The position numbers and the translations under genes were made by a program. A stretch of 41,299 nt of DNA from Promethearchaeota archaeon (GTDB lineage: Archaea > Asgardarchaeota > Lokiarchaeia > Sigyniarchaeales > SOKP01): the NCBI GenBank assembly GCA_030603385.1, contig JAUVXW010000038.1, positions 1-41,299 on the forward strand, given 5' to 3'. Positions 16,215 to 24,682 of the stretch are shown piece by piece (within the stretch, counting starts at the first letter, position 1; each line of letters starts with the position of its first letter). The notes below the pieces were generated by a model. That model was not told the DNA's origin, searched no databases, and saw only the letters and a list, made by a program, of their open reading frames with translations.

Positions 16215-17564
16215 ATGATATCTCCTATCTTTCAAAAAAAATTAATAGACGTACACTTTGCAGATATCCAATCTCTTGTTGATAATCAAATTCCAGAGTC
16301 TTACGATATAGATTATAAACAAGATTATCCTAATAGTAAGAAATTAGCAAAACTAATGGTTTCATTTGCCAATGCTTCAGGAGGATATATCATATTAGGA
16401 ATAAAAGAGAAAAAAATTAAAGATCCAATTACAAATAAAGAAAGTAAAACAGGTTTACCTGAAAAAATAATTGGGATTAATAAAGGAGATCATTCAATTA
16501 AAATAACTCAAATTATTTTAGCCCACTCACAACCAAAAATAATCCCACAAGTTCATTTTTTTGAGCATGCTCAAGATAACGATAAGGATGTTGTTATAAT
16601 AAAAATTGATGAAGCTGTAGAACCAATAATGTATTATCACGCCAATGATAAAGATAGTAATAAATTCTTTATCAGAATAAATGACAAAATAGAACCTGGA
16701 GATCAACCTCTTTTGAAAAAACTCTTCTCCTACAGACCATTTTACGAAAAAATCAGTGAAATCCAAAGAACTGTATTTGATAACCAAAATAATATTTATA
16801 GAATTTATAAAGCAGGACATCAGGAAAGGAAATATATATTATTAGGGTTAGTAGTAATTCCATTCAATAAAAACTTTCAAATTCTCGATCTTAAATCAGA
16901 AGATATTGAACACTTTATTCAGAATTTATATAATTCCCTCAATTTAGAAAACCCCTTCCAGTTAATGGTGAATTTCTCAAGTTTTTTAAGAAATTTTAAT
17001 TATATGGGGGATTATTTTAAAACTTCCTTTTTTGATGAAGGAGAAAATGAGAGTTGGTATAATAAATCAGAGCTAGATCTTTTTAGGAATGGAATAATTA
17101 AACATAATATTATATATCAAACAGTTTCAATTGCTTCTATTCATCCATATGTGAATATTCCCTTGTTAATGGAAGAGTCTAAAAAAGAAAGATTTCAAAA
17201 GGCACCATATTTGATGGGAGAATTACTAGTCTATATTTACACATGTTGGTTAAAATTAATAAAATTAGTCTTTGAAAGAGGAAATTTTGGCGGAAGATTT
17301 AATCTAACTTCCAGAATTAAATATAAGGATGATATAGCTTTAGGCATTGGGAAATACTCACCCTTAAGTCATACTAATGATATTAAAATAGAAAAAACAA
17401 TTTATACTATTGATTTATCTGGACGAGATTCTTTAAAAGCTATTCTAAAAGATATATTGAGAGAGATTTTAAGATATTTTGGATACGATTTATTAAATAT
17501 TGATACAAAACTTCAAGTTTTTGAAAGTTCAATAGATAATTATATAGATTTTATTATCGCTTAA
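16215..17564 (+). CDS. Schlafen AlbA_2-domain protein
   Basis: 449 residues. A strong Shine-Dalgarno (AGGAGGAATAGAAG, 16201-16214) fixes the ATG at 16215. Residues about 28-62 read ESYDIDYKQDY, then LAKLMVSFANASGGYIILGI, the signature of the AlbA_2/AAA_4 domain of Schlafen and ATP-dependent helicase-like regulators, where the E-x-x-x-x-D/E-x-K and the A-N-x-x-G-G motifs form the nucleic-acid binding or RNase site. The remaining 280 residues are unassigned. Bacterial relatives are found in defence islands. Regulatory or RNA-cleaving role is unresolved. Confidence 0.8.
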   Translation: MISPIFQKKLIDVHFADIQSLVDNQIPESYDIDYKQDYPNSKKLAKLMVSFANASGGYIILGIKEKKIKDPITNKESKTGLPEKIIGINKGDHSIKITQIILAHSQPKIIPQVHFFEHAQDNDKDVVIIKIDEAVEPIMYYHANDKDSNKFFIRINDKIEPGDQPLLKKLFSYRPFYEKISEIQRTVFDNQNNIYRIYKAGHQERKYILLGLVVIPFNKNFQILDLKSEDIEHFIQNLYNSLNLENPFQLMVNFSSFLRNFNYMGDYFKTSFFDEGENESWYNKSELDLFRNGIIKHNIIYQTVSIASIHPYVNIPLLMEESKKERFQKAPYLMGELLVYIYTCWLKLIKLVFERGNFGGRFNLTSRIKYKDDIALGIGKYSPLSHTNDIKIEKTIYTIDLSGRDSLKAILKDILREILRYFGYDLLNIDTKLQVFESSIDNYIDFIIA

Positions 17565-17712
17565 AAACTCCAAACCTGTATAAATGATAAAATAAACCTA
17601 GTGATTAAATATTAAAAATGGACAAATTAAACTCATTTGTTTATTTTTTTAAAATCACTCAAATTATTTAACATTTCAACCCTATCATAATTTTCGATTT
17701 TCTTTTCACAGT

Positions 17713-17720
17713 TATAAATA
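17713..17720 (+). promoter_or_regulatory. TATA-box-like element before the RNase III-like gene
   Basis: TATAAATA at 17713-17720, about 53 bp before the ATG at 17773, in AT-rich DNA. Matches the archaeal TATA consensus well. Its placement implies a leader of about 25 bases. Assignment from pattern only. Confidence 0.35.
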
Positions 17721-17772
17721 TATTTAATACTGTGTTTTTACTTAATAATCAAAACGAAATCCTGGTAATTAG

Positions 17773-18459
17773 ATGAAAGAAAAATTAAAATGGAATGCGA
17801 TTGGATTAGTTAAAAAAACCCAAATCCTTTATGACTACCTTCAAAATGAGAAAAATAATATTCCTATTGACCATACGAGTAAATCTTCAAAATTGTTAGG
17901 ATATTTAGCTGAATTGAATCATCTTCTTGAACAGATGGAAAAGATTGAAAAAATAATAATACCAAAACTTGAAAAGTTATTCCGATTGAAGTTTACTACT
18001 CCAGAACTAGTTATGTTTGCACTATCTCGCCCCAGTATTCGGAACATCTTTGACGACTTGAACAAGCATTTTAAAAGTGACGGAAATGCCCCATTGAATG
18101 AAAAAGAATTAATTGAGTTAGCAAGTTCTGGAGATGCTGCAGATGTTCTAGCCCTTTTAGGAGATGCTGCACTTGATCTAATCATTGTCCAATTATTATG
18201 GGATTCATCCTTGTCAAAAACAGGAAATCTTACCGAAAAACGACAAGAAGTTGTTTCAAATCAAAATCTTGCCAAATATTGTGATGAATGGGGATTATTC
18301 ACCTGCAGGCTCAACCGCTTAAAAGGTACTACAGAAGAAGAAGCAAAACAAGAAACTATAAATCATGAAAAAGCAACCTTAGTTGAATCAGTATTAGGAG
18401 TAATTTATCTTGAATTTGGACAAGAAGTCTTACTCAGGATAGTTCCATTGATCCAATAA
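17773..18459 (+). CDS. RNase III-domain protein with altered catalytic residues
   Basis: 228 residues. An N-terminal helical region (1-70) precedes a class of RNase III fold: TPELVMFALSRPS (76-88), LALLGDAALDLIIVQLL (126-142), GNLTEKRQEVVSNQNLAKYC (151-170) and LVESVLGVIYLE (203-214). These match the order of RNase III, including L-x-x-x-R-x-x-x-V-x-N. Of the four usual metal ligands, D131 and E205 are kept, but the first Glu (of LEFLGD) is Ala127 and the later Asp is Thr202. It may be inactive, RNA-binding only, or use other ligands. No dsRNA-binding domain. Forms an operon with the DUF3800 gene 20 bp downstream. Confidence 0.7.
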   Translation: MKEKLKWNAIGLVKKTQILYDYLQNEKNNIPIDHTSKSSKLLGYLAELNHLLEQMEKIEKIIIPKLEKLFRLKFTTPELVMFALSRPSIRNIFDDLNKHFKSDGNAPLNEKELIELASSGDAADVLALLGDAALDLIIVQLLWDSSLSKTGNLTEKRQEVVSNQNLAKYCDEWGLFTCRLNRLKGTTEEEAKQETINHEKATLVESVLGVIYLEFGQEVLLRIVPLIQ

Positions 18460-18479
18460 AAATTATAAGTGAAAAACCC

Positions 18480-19307
18480 ATGTATTTAGCGTTTATTGAT
18501 GAATCAGGAACGATCCAAGAAAAAAATCCTCAGAATAATTATTATGTACTCACAACAGTGGTAATGCAAGAAAAAGGGATGAAGTACCTTCATCAAAAAA
18601 CTCAAGAACTTAAGAAAGAAATATGGAAGATTGTTCAAGGGTCAAAAAAACGAATGCCTATTCAATTTGAACTCCACATGCAAGAAATCAAGGATTCAAA
18701 GGGGTTCTTCAAGCCGTTAAGAAGTAAAAAGGATAAAGCTGAGAACATCCTGAGAAAAGTTTATAACTACATTCAAAATCTTTACATAAAAATCATTTCC
18801 ATAATTATTGTCAAAGATAAGTTTTTCGAGATTTATGATCTTGAAGAACTCTTAAAATGGGCTCTTAAATTACTTATTGAGCGCATAAATCGTTATGTCT
18901 GGGGAGAATCTAAAAATGATAAGGAATATGCTCTTTTAATAATGGATCAAGATTTTGTTCTTGATAAAAAGAAACGACAGTTTATCTCCGAAATGATGGA
19001 ACTTGGTGTTAAATACAATACAATAGATGTTGATAGAGTATTAGATACTCCAATAATTTTAAAATCTGAACTTCACAATGGAATTCAAATCGTTGATTCA
19101 GTAGCCTTTTTAATTCACAGATATACAAGAAAGAAGTTAGAAGGCAATATTTCTACGTTATTCGATGAATTATCCGATGAATTTGTTTTAAGTTTAGCCT
19201 GGAAATTCTATGGGGGTGCTCCTTCAAGTAATAATGAATCGGGGTTAAAATTCTTCCCTTCAAATTATTCACCTCCCTCCGCATATTGGGATGCCTTCTC
19301 GAAATAA
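18480..19307 (+). CDS. DUF3800 protein (RNase H-like fold)
   Basis: 275 residues. Opens with YLAFIDESG, the hallmark of DUF3800, and has the later acidic strand LLIMDQDF (about 161-168) and HNGIQIVDSVAFLIHRY (about 199-215), which corresponds to the family's G-I-Q-x-A-D helix. These acidic residues are expected to line an RNase H-like active site. The family's reaction is not established; members are often near defence and mobile genes. Translated from the same transcript as the RNase III-like gene, so a two-protein nucleic-acid processing system is plausible (inference). Confidence 0.8.
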   Translation: MYLAFIDESGTIQEKNPQNNYYVLTTVVMQEKGMKYLHQKTQELKKEIWKIVQGSKKRMPIQFELHMQEIKDSKGFFKPLRSKKDKAENILRKVYNYIQNLYIKIISIIIVKDKFFEIYDLEELLKWALKLLIERINRYVWGESKNDKEYALLIMDQDFVLDKKKRQFISEMMELGVKYNTIDVDRVLDTPIILKSELHNGIQIVDSVAFLIHRYTRKKLEGNISTLFDELSDEFVLSLAWKFYGGAPSSNNESGLKFFPSNYSPPSAYWDAFSK

Positions 19308-19322
19308 ATGTCACATATAAAA

Positions 19323-19370
19323 CGTTTTGTATCAATAAATTTCTAGTGTATTTCTCGTTTTGTATCATTA
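19323..19370 (+). repeat. Pair of 15-bp direct repeats
   Basis: CGTTTTGTATCAATA at 19323-19337 and CGTTTTGTATCATTA at 19356-19370, one mismatch, 33 bp apart (about three helical turns). Just downstream of the DUF3800 gene and about 225 bp before the small gene at 19596. Helical spacing suggests an operator, but no regulator is adjacent. Confidence 0.4.
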
Positions 19371-19595
19371 GATATCTTTTGTTAATAATTTTAAACACTT
19401 TATTAAGCTAGATAAAATCAGTTCAACTTCATTAATCCCTTAATAGTTTAAATAAACTTAACTCCCTATAGTAGTTTAGTTAAGAGATTAATAATTTCTT
19501 TTATAAATAAAGCTACTAAAAAATTTTATAGATAATGAAAATTTTAAAGAATTTTTTTCAAAAACTATTAAAACTACTATATGGAGGTGAAAAAG

Positions 19596-19895
19596 ATGGA
19601 TAAAAGAGATTTACATTTTTTCAAATACAGACTTCATGGAATAATATACTTGAAATTTTATAGAGATCTAAAGAAGTTTGGATTCGAATTTCTAATAAAT
19701 CATTATGAGGAATTTTACTTTCTAACCAAGTATAAAGAGTATGGTCCAGAGTTTTTAAAATTCTTAAATGCGGCGATTGAATTGAAAATAATTGAAATCA
19801 TCAATATGAAGGATTTAATTGAGTTTAAAGATAGCTGTATATTGAGATGGGTCTTCATGAATTTAGATGATGATGGAAGGAATGAAAATAATTGA
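19596..19895 (+). CDS. Small hypothetical protein
   Basis: 99 residues if translation starts at the ATG at 19596, which is preceded by GGAGGTGA (19583-19590) at good spacing. An upstream in-frame ATG at 19581 overlaps that ribosome site and is less likely. Sequence is helical, with YRLHGIIYLKFYRDLKKFG and FEFLINHYEEFYFL, and a charged DDDGRNENN tail. No family recognised. Stands alone in AT-rich DNA between defence genes. Confidence 0.6.
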   Translation: MDKRDLHFFKYRLHGIIYLKFYRDLKKFGFEFLINHYEEFYFLTKYKEYGPEFLKFLNAAIELKIIEIINMKDLIEFKDSCILRWVFMNLDDDGRNENN

Positions 19896-20016
19896 TTGCA
19901 TCTTACAGTGCGGCAATATTCAATTATCTTTTCCTTCATTTAATATATTCTTATTTTTTTTTTAAAATTTATTATTAAAATTATTAAGATAGTATCAAGA
20001 ATTAAGAAACTCAAGA

Positions 20017-20247
20017 TTAGGTTTTGAGTCTGATTCGAGTGAGAAGTTTATCAACATCAATCTTTTCACTATATTTAATAATATACTTATTTGGACCTGT
20101 AGTCTCAGTCACATCTAATAATTCTACATTAGCTAAAAGCCCTAATGATCTCCAGATGAAATTAATTTTTGAGCGATCAGTTGATTCTATATTTTTTTTT
20201 ATTCGAATTTTTTTTACAGTGATGATATTATCGCCTTTCTCAATCAA
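20017..20247 (-). CDS. Small hypothetical protein (uncertain)
   Basis: 76 residues from TTG at 20247, lying 4 bp after the stop of the HNH fragment. Content such as INFIWRSLGLLANVELLDVT and GPNKYIIKYSEKIDVDKLL resembles a small alpha/beta protein. An equally long frame exists on the other strand (20024-20260), but the minus-strand composition looks more protein-like and matches the direction of the neighbours. No family recognised. Confidence 0.35.
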   Translation of the reverse strand: MIEKGDNIITVKKIRIKKNIESTDRSKINFIWRSLGLLANVELLDVTETTGPNKYIIKYSEKIDVDKLLTRIRLKT

Positions 20248-20251
20248 TTTA

Positions 20252-20563
20252 TTATCTTAATGTTTTTTTTTTGTATATCCATTCAGTAGCATAGAGATAT
20301 CCATTTCGAACTATTAATTGACTTTTAGGGCACCATGTTCCACGTTTACCACCAATAAGTATTGCTTTTCGCGTCTGTTTTCTACGCCTTTGAGCTGGAA
20401 CCAATCTAATATACTTCTTTCCATTTTCATATATAACTTGTCCATGTTGTACTTCATGTTCTTCTCTAAAAATTATATTAAGATTATTTGGATTATTATT
20501 GAACTTATTTCCATCTTTATGATGAATGTCGTAATCAGATGCTATCGAGTCCCTATTTATTAT
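20252..20563 (-). pseudogene. C-terminal fragment of an HNH endonuclease
   Basis: Open frame after a TGA at 20566-20564, with no start codon, ending at TAA 20254-20252. It encodes DYDIHHKDGNKFNNNPNNL followed by EEHEVQHG, the second half of the HNH motif as found in homing-type HNH endonucleases, then GKKYIRL and NGYLYATEWIYKKK. The N-terminal half of such an enzyme is missing. Its tail is related to the tail of the chimeric frame at 23649-24104 on the other side of the restriction-methyltransferase gene. It follows that gene's stop by only a few bases. Confidence 0.7.
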
Positions 20564-23538
20564 TCATATAAATATTCTCTCACAATCTGTTCACTTTCTT
20601 TAGATTTTAAGATTTTTGAGCCAATTTCATCGATTTTCGTAACTTCTTCTTGTATTACAGCCATTAATTCATGTTCCCTAATTTTCTCATTATTCCTCAC
20701 AAAATCTTCAACTTTCTGACCACATTTCTTTGATAAATTTGATATATTAAGTTGGTCTTCGTCACCAGTAAATTTAGGGATATTAAAATATAGCGGTCTT
20801 TTATGATGATGTCGAGTATCGCTAATTTTTTTTACGCTTCTTTCTAAAATCGAGTTATTAAGCATTCCACACAGGTAATAAGCCTCAAGCTCATTTTCAG
20901 TTCCATAATAGTATAATGTTGAGTCTACATAAACACGACCTTTAAGATCATGAATAACTGCTGCCGTCAATTTCTTAGCATTAGGAAACACGACTTTATA
21001 AAGTTTCCTTTGGGATGGTCGAACTATTTTATTAGTACATAGTTTATTTCTGTAATTGATGCCTACTTCAAATAGATCATTTTTTGTATTATTAAAATAA
21101 GTCTCTTTTATGGAATTCCAATGTTTTCGGCTAAAAGGACCAATCTTAGAAAGTCTATACTGAAAATTTGAATCTAAAGGCAAAAAAATGGAATATGGTT
21201 TTATATAAAATGGATATAATTCTCTTGATAATGTCGCTTTAAAGATATTTTCACTTTCTACTTGAACTTTCTTAAAGTATTTTTTTTTCCAGACTCCTTT
21301 AGCTTGAGGGGATATCCATGGATCGATGATTGATATTTTTCCTTGTTGAATTCTATTTACTACTTCACAATAGAGTAGAGATTTAGGTATTAAATCAGCC
21401 CCTTGAATAAACTCTTTATAATAATCTGATAAGAAGAAAGGTAACAATTCTTGTTTTTTCTCAGAATGTATTAATTTTTTAACTCTATATTTTTCTTTTC
21501 TTTTCTTGTGGAAATATACGTATGGTTCTAATTTGAAATCTTCAATTAATTCAAGCGTCTCAGAATCTAAATATTTACAATTGATTGGATATTTATTGAA
21601 CACATCATCTTGGTTTATTTTGATATCATTATAATTAGCAAAAATACAACAACAATCTATATTAAAAATCAAGTCATTAAATTCGAAAAATTCTATATTA
21701 AAGAAAGCATCAAACCTTCTCGCTTTTTCATTTTGAGATGAAACAAGTAAAGAACGAGGCATTATAAAAGCTATTTTTCCATTTCCATCTTTCCTTAAGT
21801 ATAAATCAGGTATTTTATAAAGAAACACCACTGCTTCTTCGATATTTGTTATATTTTTAGCATCAGGTCTGATATCAAATTGTTCAGTGATTTTTTTCAT
21901 ATTTTCTTGTAATTTCTTATCAGCATCTTTGTATGTTAGCCAAGGGGGATTTGTGATTATTAAATCCATCTTTTTCTTTAATAAGAGTAAATGAATACCA
22001 ACTAAATTATTTAGAATATATAACCAGATATGATCTTTATCTTGCTCTTTTAATACATATAATTCTTCGAAAAATTTTAGTATATATTGATATTCTATTT
22101 CATTTGAATCAAGAAAAGAAGATATAACATTTGTATCAATAGCTCTAATAGCTGCATCCCATGTATCTTTAAAACTATCAAATGTTTCCCATACTCGATA
22201 AAGTGAATCTAGAACAATTTGAAAAGATTCAATATTATTCTGAGTTAATGCACTTCCAGGGATTCGTAGCTCTAGCTCTTCATCCAATAAATCTATACAG
22301 AATGAATAGTAACTTCCTAATTCTATATCCGCATACGAAGCAAATTCTATTGGATCAATAGAATTACATAAATATACGTTTATGAATATATCTTCAATAA
22401 ATCTTTCTCTTGATTTAAAATATAATAATAAGTTAGCTTTGGTAGTAAGAACAGCAATAGGATTAATATCAAACCCAAAAATATTATTAACAGCCTTAAA
22501 CCATTCTTTTGGAGGTCTTTCATTAATGGTAAAATCAAATTGTGAATCAATTTTTTTGCAGGTTTCAATTAAAAATGTTCCCGATCCACAAGATGAATCT
22601 AACACGCGATCACCTAAATCATATGCTTTATTAACCATTTTTCTGCAGAGAATTTCAGGTGTGTAATATTCTCCTAACCGATGACGCACTCCAGCTATAA
22701 TCATTTCTTGATAGATTGTTCTAAAAATATCCGTTGCTTCAAAATTCATTATTTTTAACTTTTCAAAATAATCATCACAAAAATCTTTAACATTTATAAC
22801 CCAGCGAAAAAAATCATAATGGAACAATGATATTCCCAATTTCTCAAAATAGCCTTCCAAATCCTTAAAGTAATCACGGGAATATTCCTCGGGATCCATA
22901 AACTCTTTGTATAATATTAATTTTAGTAGTGTACTAAGATATGAATGTCTAAGGAATAGTTCTTTTCCAACTTCTTCATCATGATATGCTAGTCTAAAAT
23001 GGTTTTTCCATTGTTCAAAACACACATTTCCCTTTCTATAACGATCATCAAAATGTTTCTCCAATCTAGAATAAGCTAAGATGTATAATGGTGAATTCAC
23101 TCCAAATAATACGGCAAATTGATCAGAATTTACACTTTTTGGTTCGAGAAGACATTCTATTAATGATATAATTGATTTTCTATCGATTTCGCGATCATTT
23201 CTTAATGCTAAGTCTTTATCATAATAATAAATATTCTTTTCAGATATTACAATTAATAAAGAGGGATTTTTACCTCTTTTTTTCAAATACTCTTGGATAT
23301 ATTGGCTACCTTTCGTTAAGGCCCATTGATTTATTTCTCGCTTTTTCAGCTTATATTTAAAGTCAATAATTATATCTCCAATTAAACAATCTGGTTTACC
23401 CTTTAACAATCTTTGCTGTGGCTGATATTGTAATTCTAATTTATCAAATAAACTATCAAACAAATGCTCAATTTGATACTCGTTTTGAGCACGTTTAATC
23501 AAGTTTATGTCGATTTCAATGTCTTTTAGGGTTGCCAT
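20560..23538 (-). CDS. Fused restriction-methyltransferase (type IIG-like)
   Basis: 992 residues. The N-terminus has a PD-(D/E)XK nuclease core, GKPDCLIGDIIIDFKYK (47-63; P49, D50, D59, K61). The centre has RHRLGEYYTPE (286-296), motif I LDSSCGSGTF (313-322) and motif IV NPPW (530-533) of an N6-adenine methyltransferase. The C-terminal 400 residues resemble a target-recognition region. One chain for cutting, methylation and recognition is the type IIG plan (Eco57I-like). All key residues seem present. Flanked on both sides by HNH-related fragments, and divergent from a truncated ATPase copy, so it probably arrived by horizontal transfer. Confidence 0.85.
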   Translation of the reverse strand: MATLKDIEIDINLIKRAQNEYQIEHLFDSLFDKLELQYQPQQRLLKGKPDCLIGDIIIDFKYKLKKREINQWALTKGSQYIQEYLKKRGKNPSLLIVISEKNIYYYDKDLALRNDREIDRKSIISLIECLLEPKSVNSDQFAVLFGVNSPLYILAYSRLEKHFDDRYRKGNVCFEQWKNHFRLAYHDEEVGKELFLRHSYLSTLLKLILYKEFMDPEEYSRDYFKDLEGYFEKLGISLFHYDFFRWVINVKDFCDDYFEKLKIMNFEATDIFRTIYQEMIIAGVRHRLGEYYTPEILCRKMVNKAYDLGDRVLDSSCGSGTFLIETCKKIDSQFDFTINERPPKEWFKAVNNIFGFDINPIAVLTTKANLLLYFKSRERFIEDIFINVYLCNSIDPIEFASYADIELGSYYSFCIDLLDEELELRIPGSALTQNNIESFQIVLDSLYRVWETFDSFKDTWDAAIRAIDTNVISSFLDSNEIEYQYILKFFEELYVLKEQDKDHIWLYILNNLVGIHLLLLKKKMDLIITNPPWLTYKDADKKLQENMKKITEQFDIRPDAKNITNIEEAVVFLYKIPDLYLRKDGNGKIAFIMPRSLLVSSQNEKARRFDAFFNIEFFEFNDLIFNIDCCCIFANYNDIKINQDDVFNKYPINCKYLDSETLELIEDFKLEPYVYFHKKRKEKYRVKKLIHSEKKQELLPFFLSDYYKEFIQGADLIPKSLLYCEVVNRIQQGKISIIDPWISPQAKGVWKKKYFKKVQVESENIFKATLSRELYPFYIKPYSIFLPLDSNFQYRLSKIGPFSRKHWNSIKETYFNNTKNDLFEVGINYRNKLCTNKIVRPSQRKLYKVVFPNAKKLTAAVIHDLKGRVYVDSTLYYYGTENELEAYYLCGMLNNSILERSVKKISDTRHHHKRPLYFNIPKFTGDEDQLNISNLSKKCGQKVEDFVRNNEKIREHELMAVIQEEVTKIDEIGSKILKSKESEQIVREYLYE

Positions 23539-23589
23539 AATATTATTATTATTTTTTGATTATTTAAATCGTATTCTGGTTTTTCACTC

Positions 23590-24104
23590 ATCAACTGGAT
23601 GGTGGAAATATATTTCTTGATTTATCAATATGCAGTAAATTTGTTAAAATGTTAATTGTAAATGCAATTTTTCAGCTTATAATTACAGTTACAAAAGATA
23701 ATGAGGCAGAAGAGTTAAAGTATCTTATTGTTATTGATGAGGCTCACGCTATTTTGGAAAATCCCATTACTACAAACAGCGATGATGCTGACTTTATCAT
23801 GAAAGAACAGATGGCTAAAATATTTTCTGAATTATTTAAAGAATATATTGAAAATATGATAATTGAAGCATCCACCAAGGGAATAAAGATTAAAGAATGG
23901 AGAGATCGAAATACGTTTGAGAAAGATGGGAAAAAATATATTCCTTTGTGCAGACTTAATAAAATTTATCATGAAACCCTAAAAGCCTACTTAGTTTGGT
24001 CTGATCAATGGATTCCTAAATCAATTTCGTATAAAGATAAGAAGTATTTATATTGTGAAGAATGGATGTATAAAAGGATTGAAAATGGTTTCAAAGAAAA
24101 ATGA
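23590..24104 (+). pseudogene. Chimera of HerA-like ATPase fragment and HNH-type tail
   Basis: From about 23590 the DNA matches the intact ATPase gene around 5580-5830 (Walker B LIVIDEAH and KEQMAKIFSEL are kept); the longest frame starts at 23649. At the residues after FKEY the similarity stops and an unrelated tail begins: IENMIIEASTKGIKIKEW, FEKDGKKYIPLCRLNK, KKYLYCEEWMYKR. This tail resembles the C-terminus of the HNH fragment at 20252-20563. There is no Walker A and no N-terminal domain, so the ATPase part cannot work. Fusion at this point suggests an HNH-bearing element once inserted into an ATPase copy. Confidence 0.7.
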
Positions 24105-24238
24105 TCTATTGTGACTTTGCGAATTGATCAATCGATCATGAAATCATGATTTGCATAAATGTTAGTAAATTTAAAATAAATTAAAATTACTATATTTTTA
24201 CCAATATTTTAGGCCATCTTCTTCCCCAATTATCATTT

Positions 24239-24415
24239 ATGATTTATAATCTCAATGCTTTTATACTTTTCTACATTTTTTCATTTAACAAAAGCGGTGT
24301 AGGTAAGGACTTACAAAAACTAGGTAGTAATGGAAAATTTGAAGAAAAAAATAATTATTTTATGGAAATCGTTCAAGATATAAAAAAACTAGTAAAAGAA
24401 CATCATCAAATATGA
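24239..24415 (+). CDS. Small hypothetical frame before the tRNA (uncertain)
   Basis: 58 codons from ATG at 24239 to TGA at 24413-24415. The first 15 residues are hydrophobic (LNAFILFYIFSF); the rest is charged and helical, ending FMEIVQDIKKLVKEHHQI. The hydrophilic part looks like true coding sequence, perhaps the 3' end of an older gene. No family recognised. Ends 22 bp before the tRNA-like gene. The rest of 24105-24437 shows nothing else. Confidence 0.3.
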   Translation: MIYNLNAFILFYIFSFNKSGVGKDLQKLGSNGKFEEKNNYFMEIVQDIKKLVKEHHQI

Positions 24416-24437
24416 AAGATTTTCAAATTGATATTAT

Positions 24438-24520
24438 GGTGGGGTTCCCGAGTGGTTAAAGGGACTAGATTACCAATCTAGCGGCTAAGAGCCTTCGTGG
24501 GTTCGAATCCCACCCCCAAT
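24438..24520 (+). tRNA. tRNA-like gene, long variable arm, anticodon ACC
   Basis: Cloverleaf can be drawn: acceptor 24438-24444 with 24514-24520, D stem CCC/GGG (24447-24449, 24461-24463), anticodon stem CTAGA/TCTAG (24465-24469, 24477-24481) with loop TTACCAA and anticodon ACC at 24472-24474, a long variable arm with stem GGCT/AGCC (24483-24486, 24490-24493), and T arm GTGGG-TTCGAAT-CCCAC. ACC would read the glycine codon GGU, yet a long arm belongs to Leu, Ser or bacterial Tyr tRNAs; the 5' half resembles bacterial tRNA-Tyr. The acceptor has one mismatch and a G-U at its end, so it may be decayed. No intron is needed. Confidence 0.75.
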
Positions 24521-24682
24521 TATATTATAATACAATAGGATTATATAGAACTAATCATCACCACTCGTTTTATATAGAATCTCAATACAACTAATTAATT
24601 TAATTAAATTTTGCAAAGAAAAGCATAAATACGGTTTTCAATATATTTCTTTTAGACAGGAAATAAAAAAGAATGAAAAAGA

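Noticed and set aside
20318..20719. Plus-strand 133-codon frame opposite the HNH fragment and restriction gene
   Set aside because: No family signal and composition of a shadow; the minus strand carries a recognisable HNH motif and a long methyltransferase.
20560..23538. BREX PglX assignment for the 992-residue protein
   Set aside because: An N-terminal PD-(D/E)XK core is present and no other BREX gene (pglZ, brxC, brxL) is seen; the type IIG plan fits better.
24438..24520. Integration site with an att duplication at the tRNA 3' end
   Set aside because: No second copy of the tRNA 3' sequence was found by eye in the window and no integrase is present.
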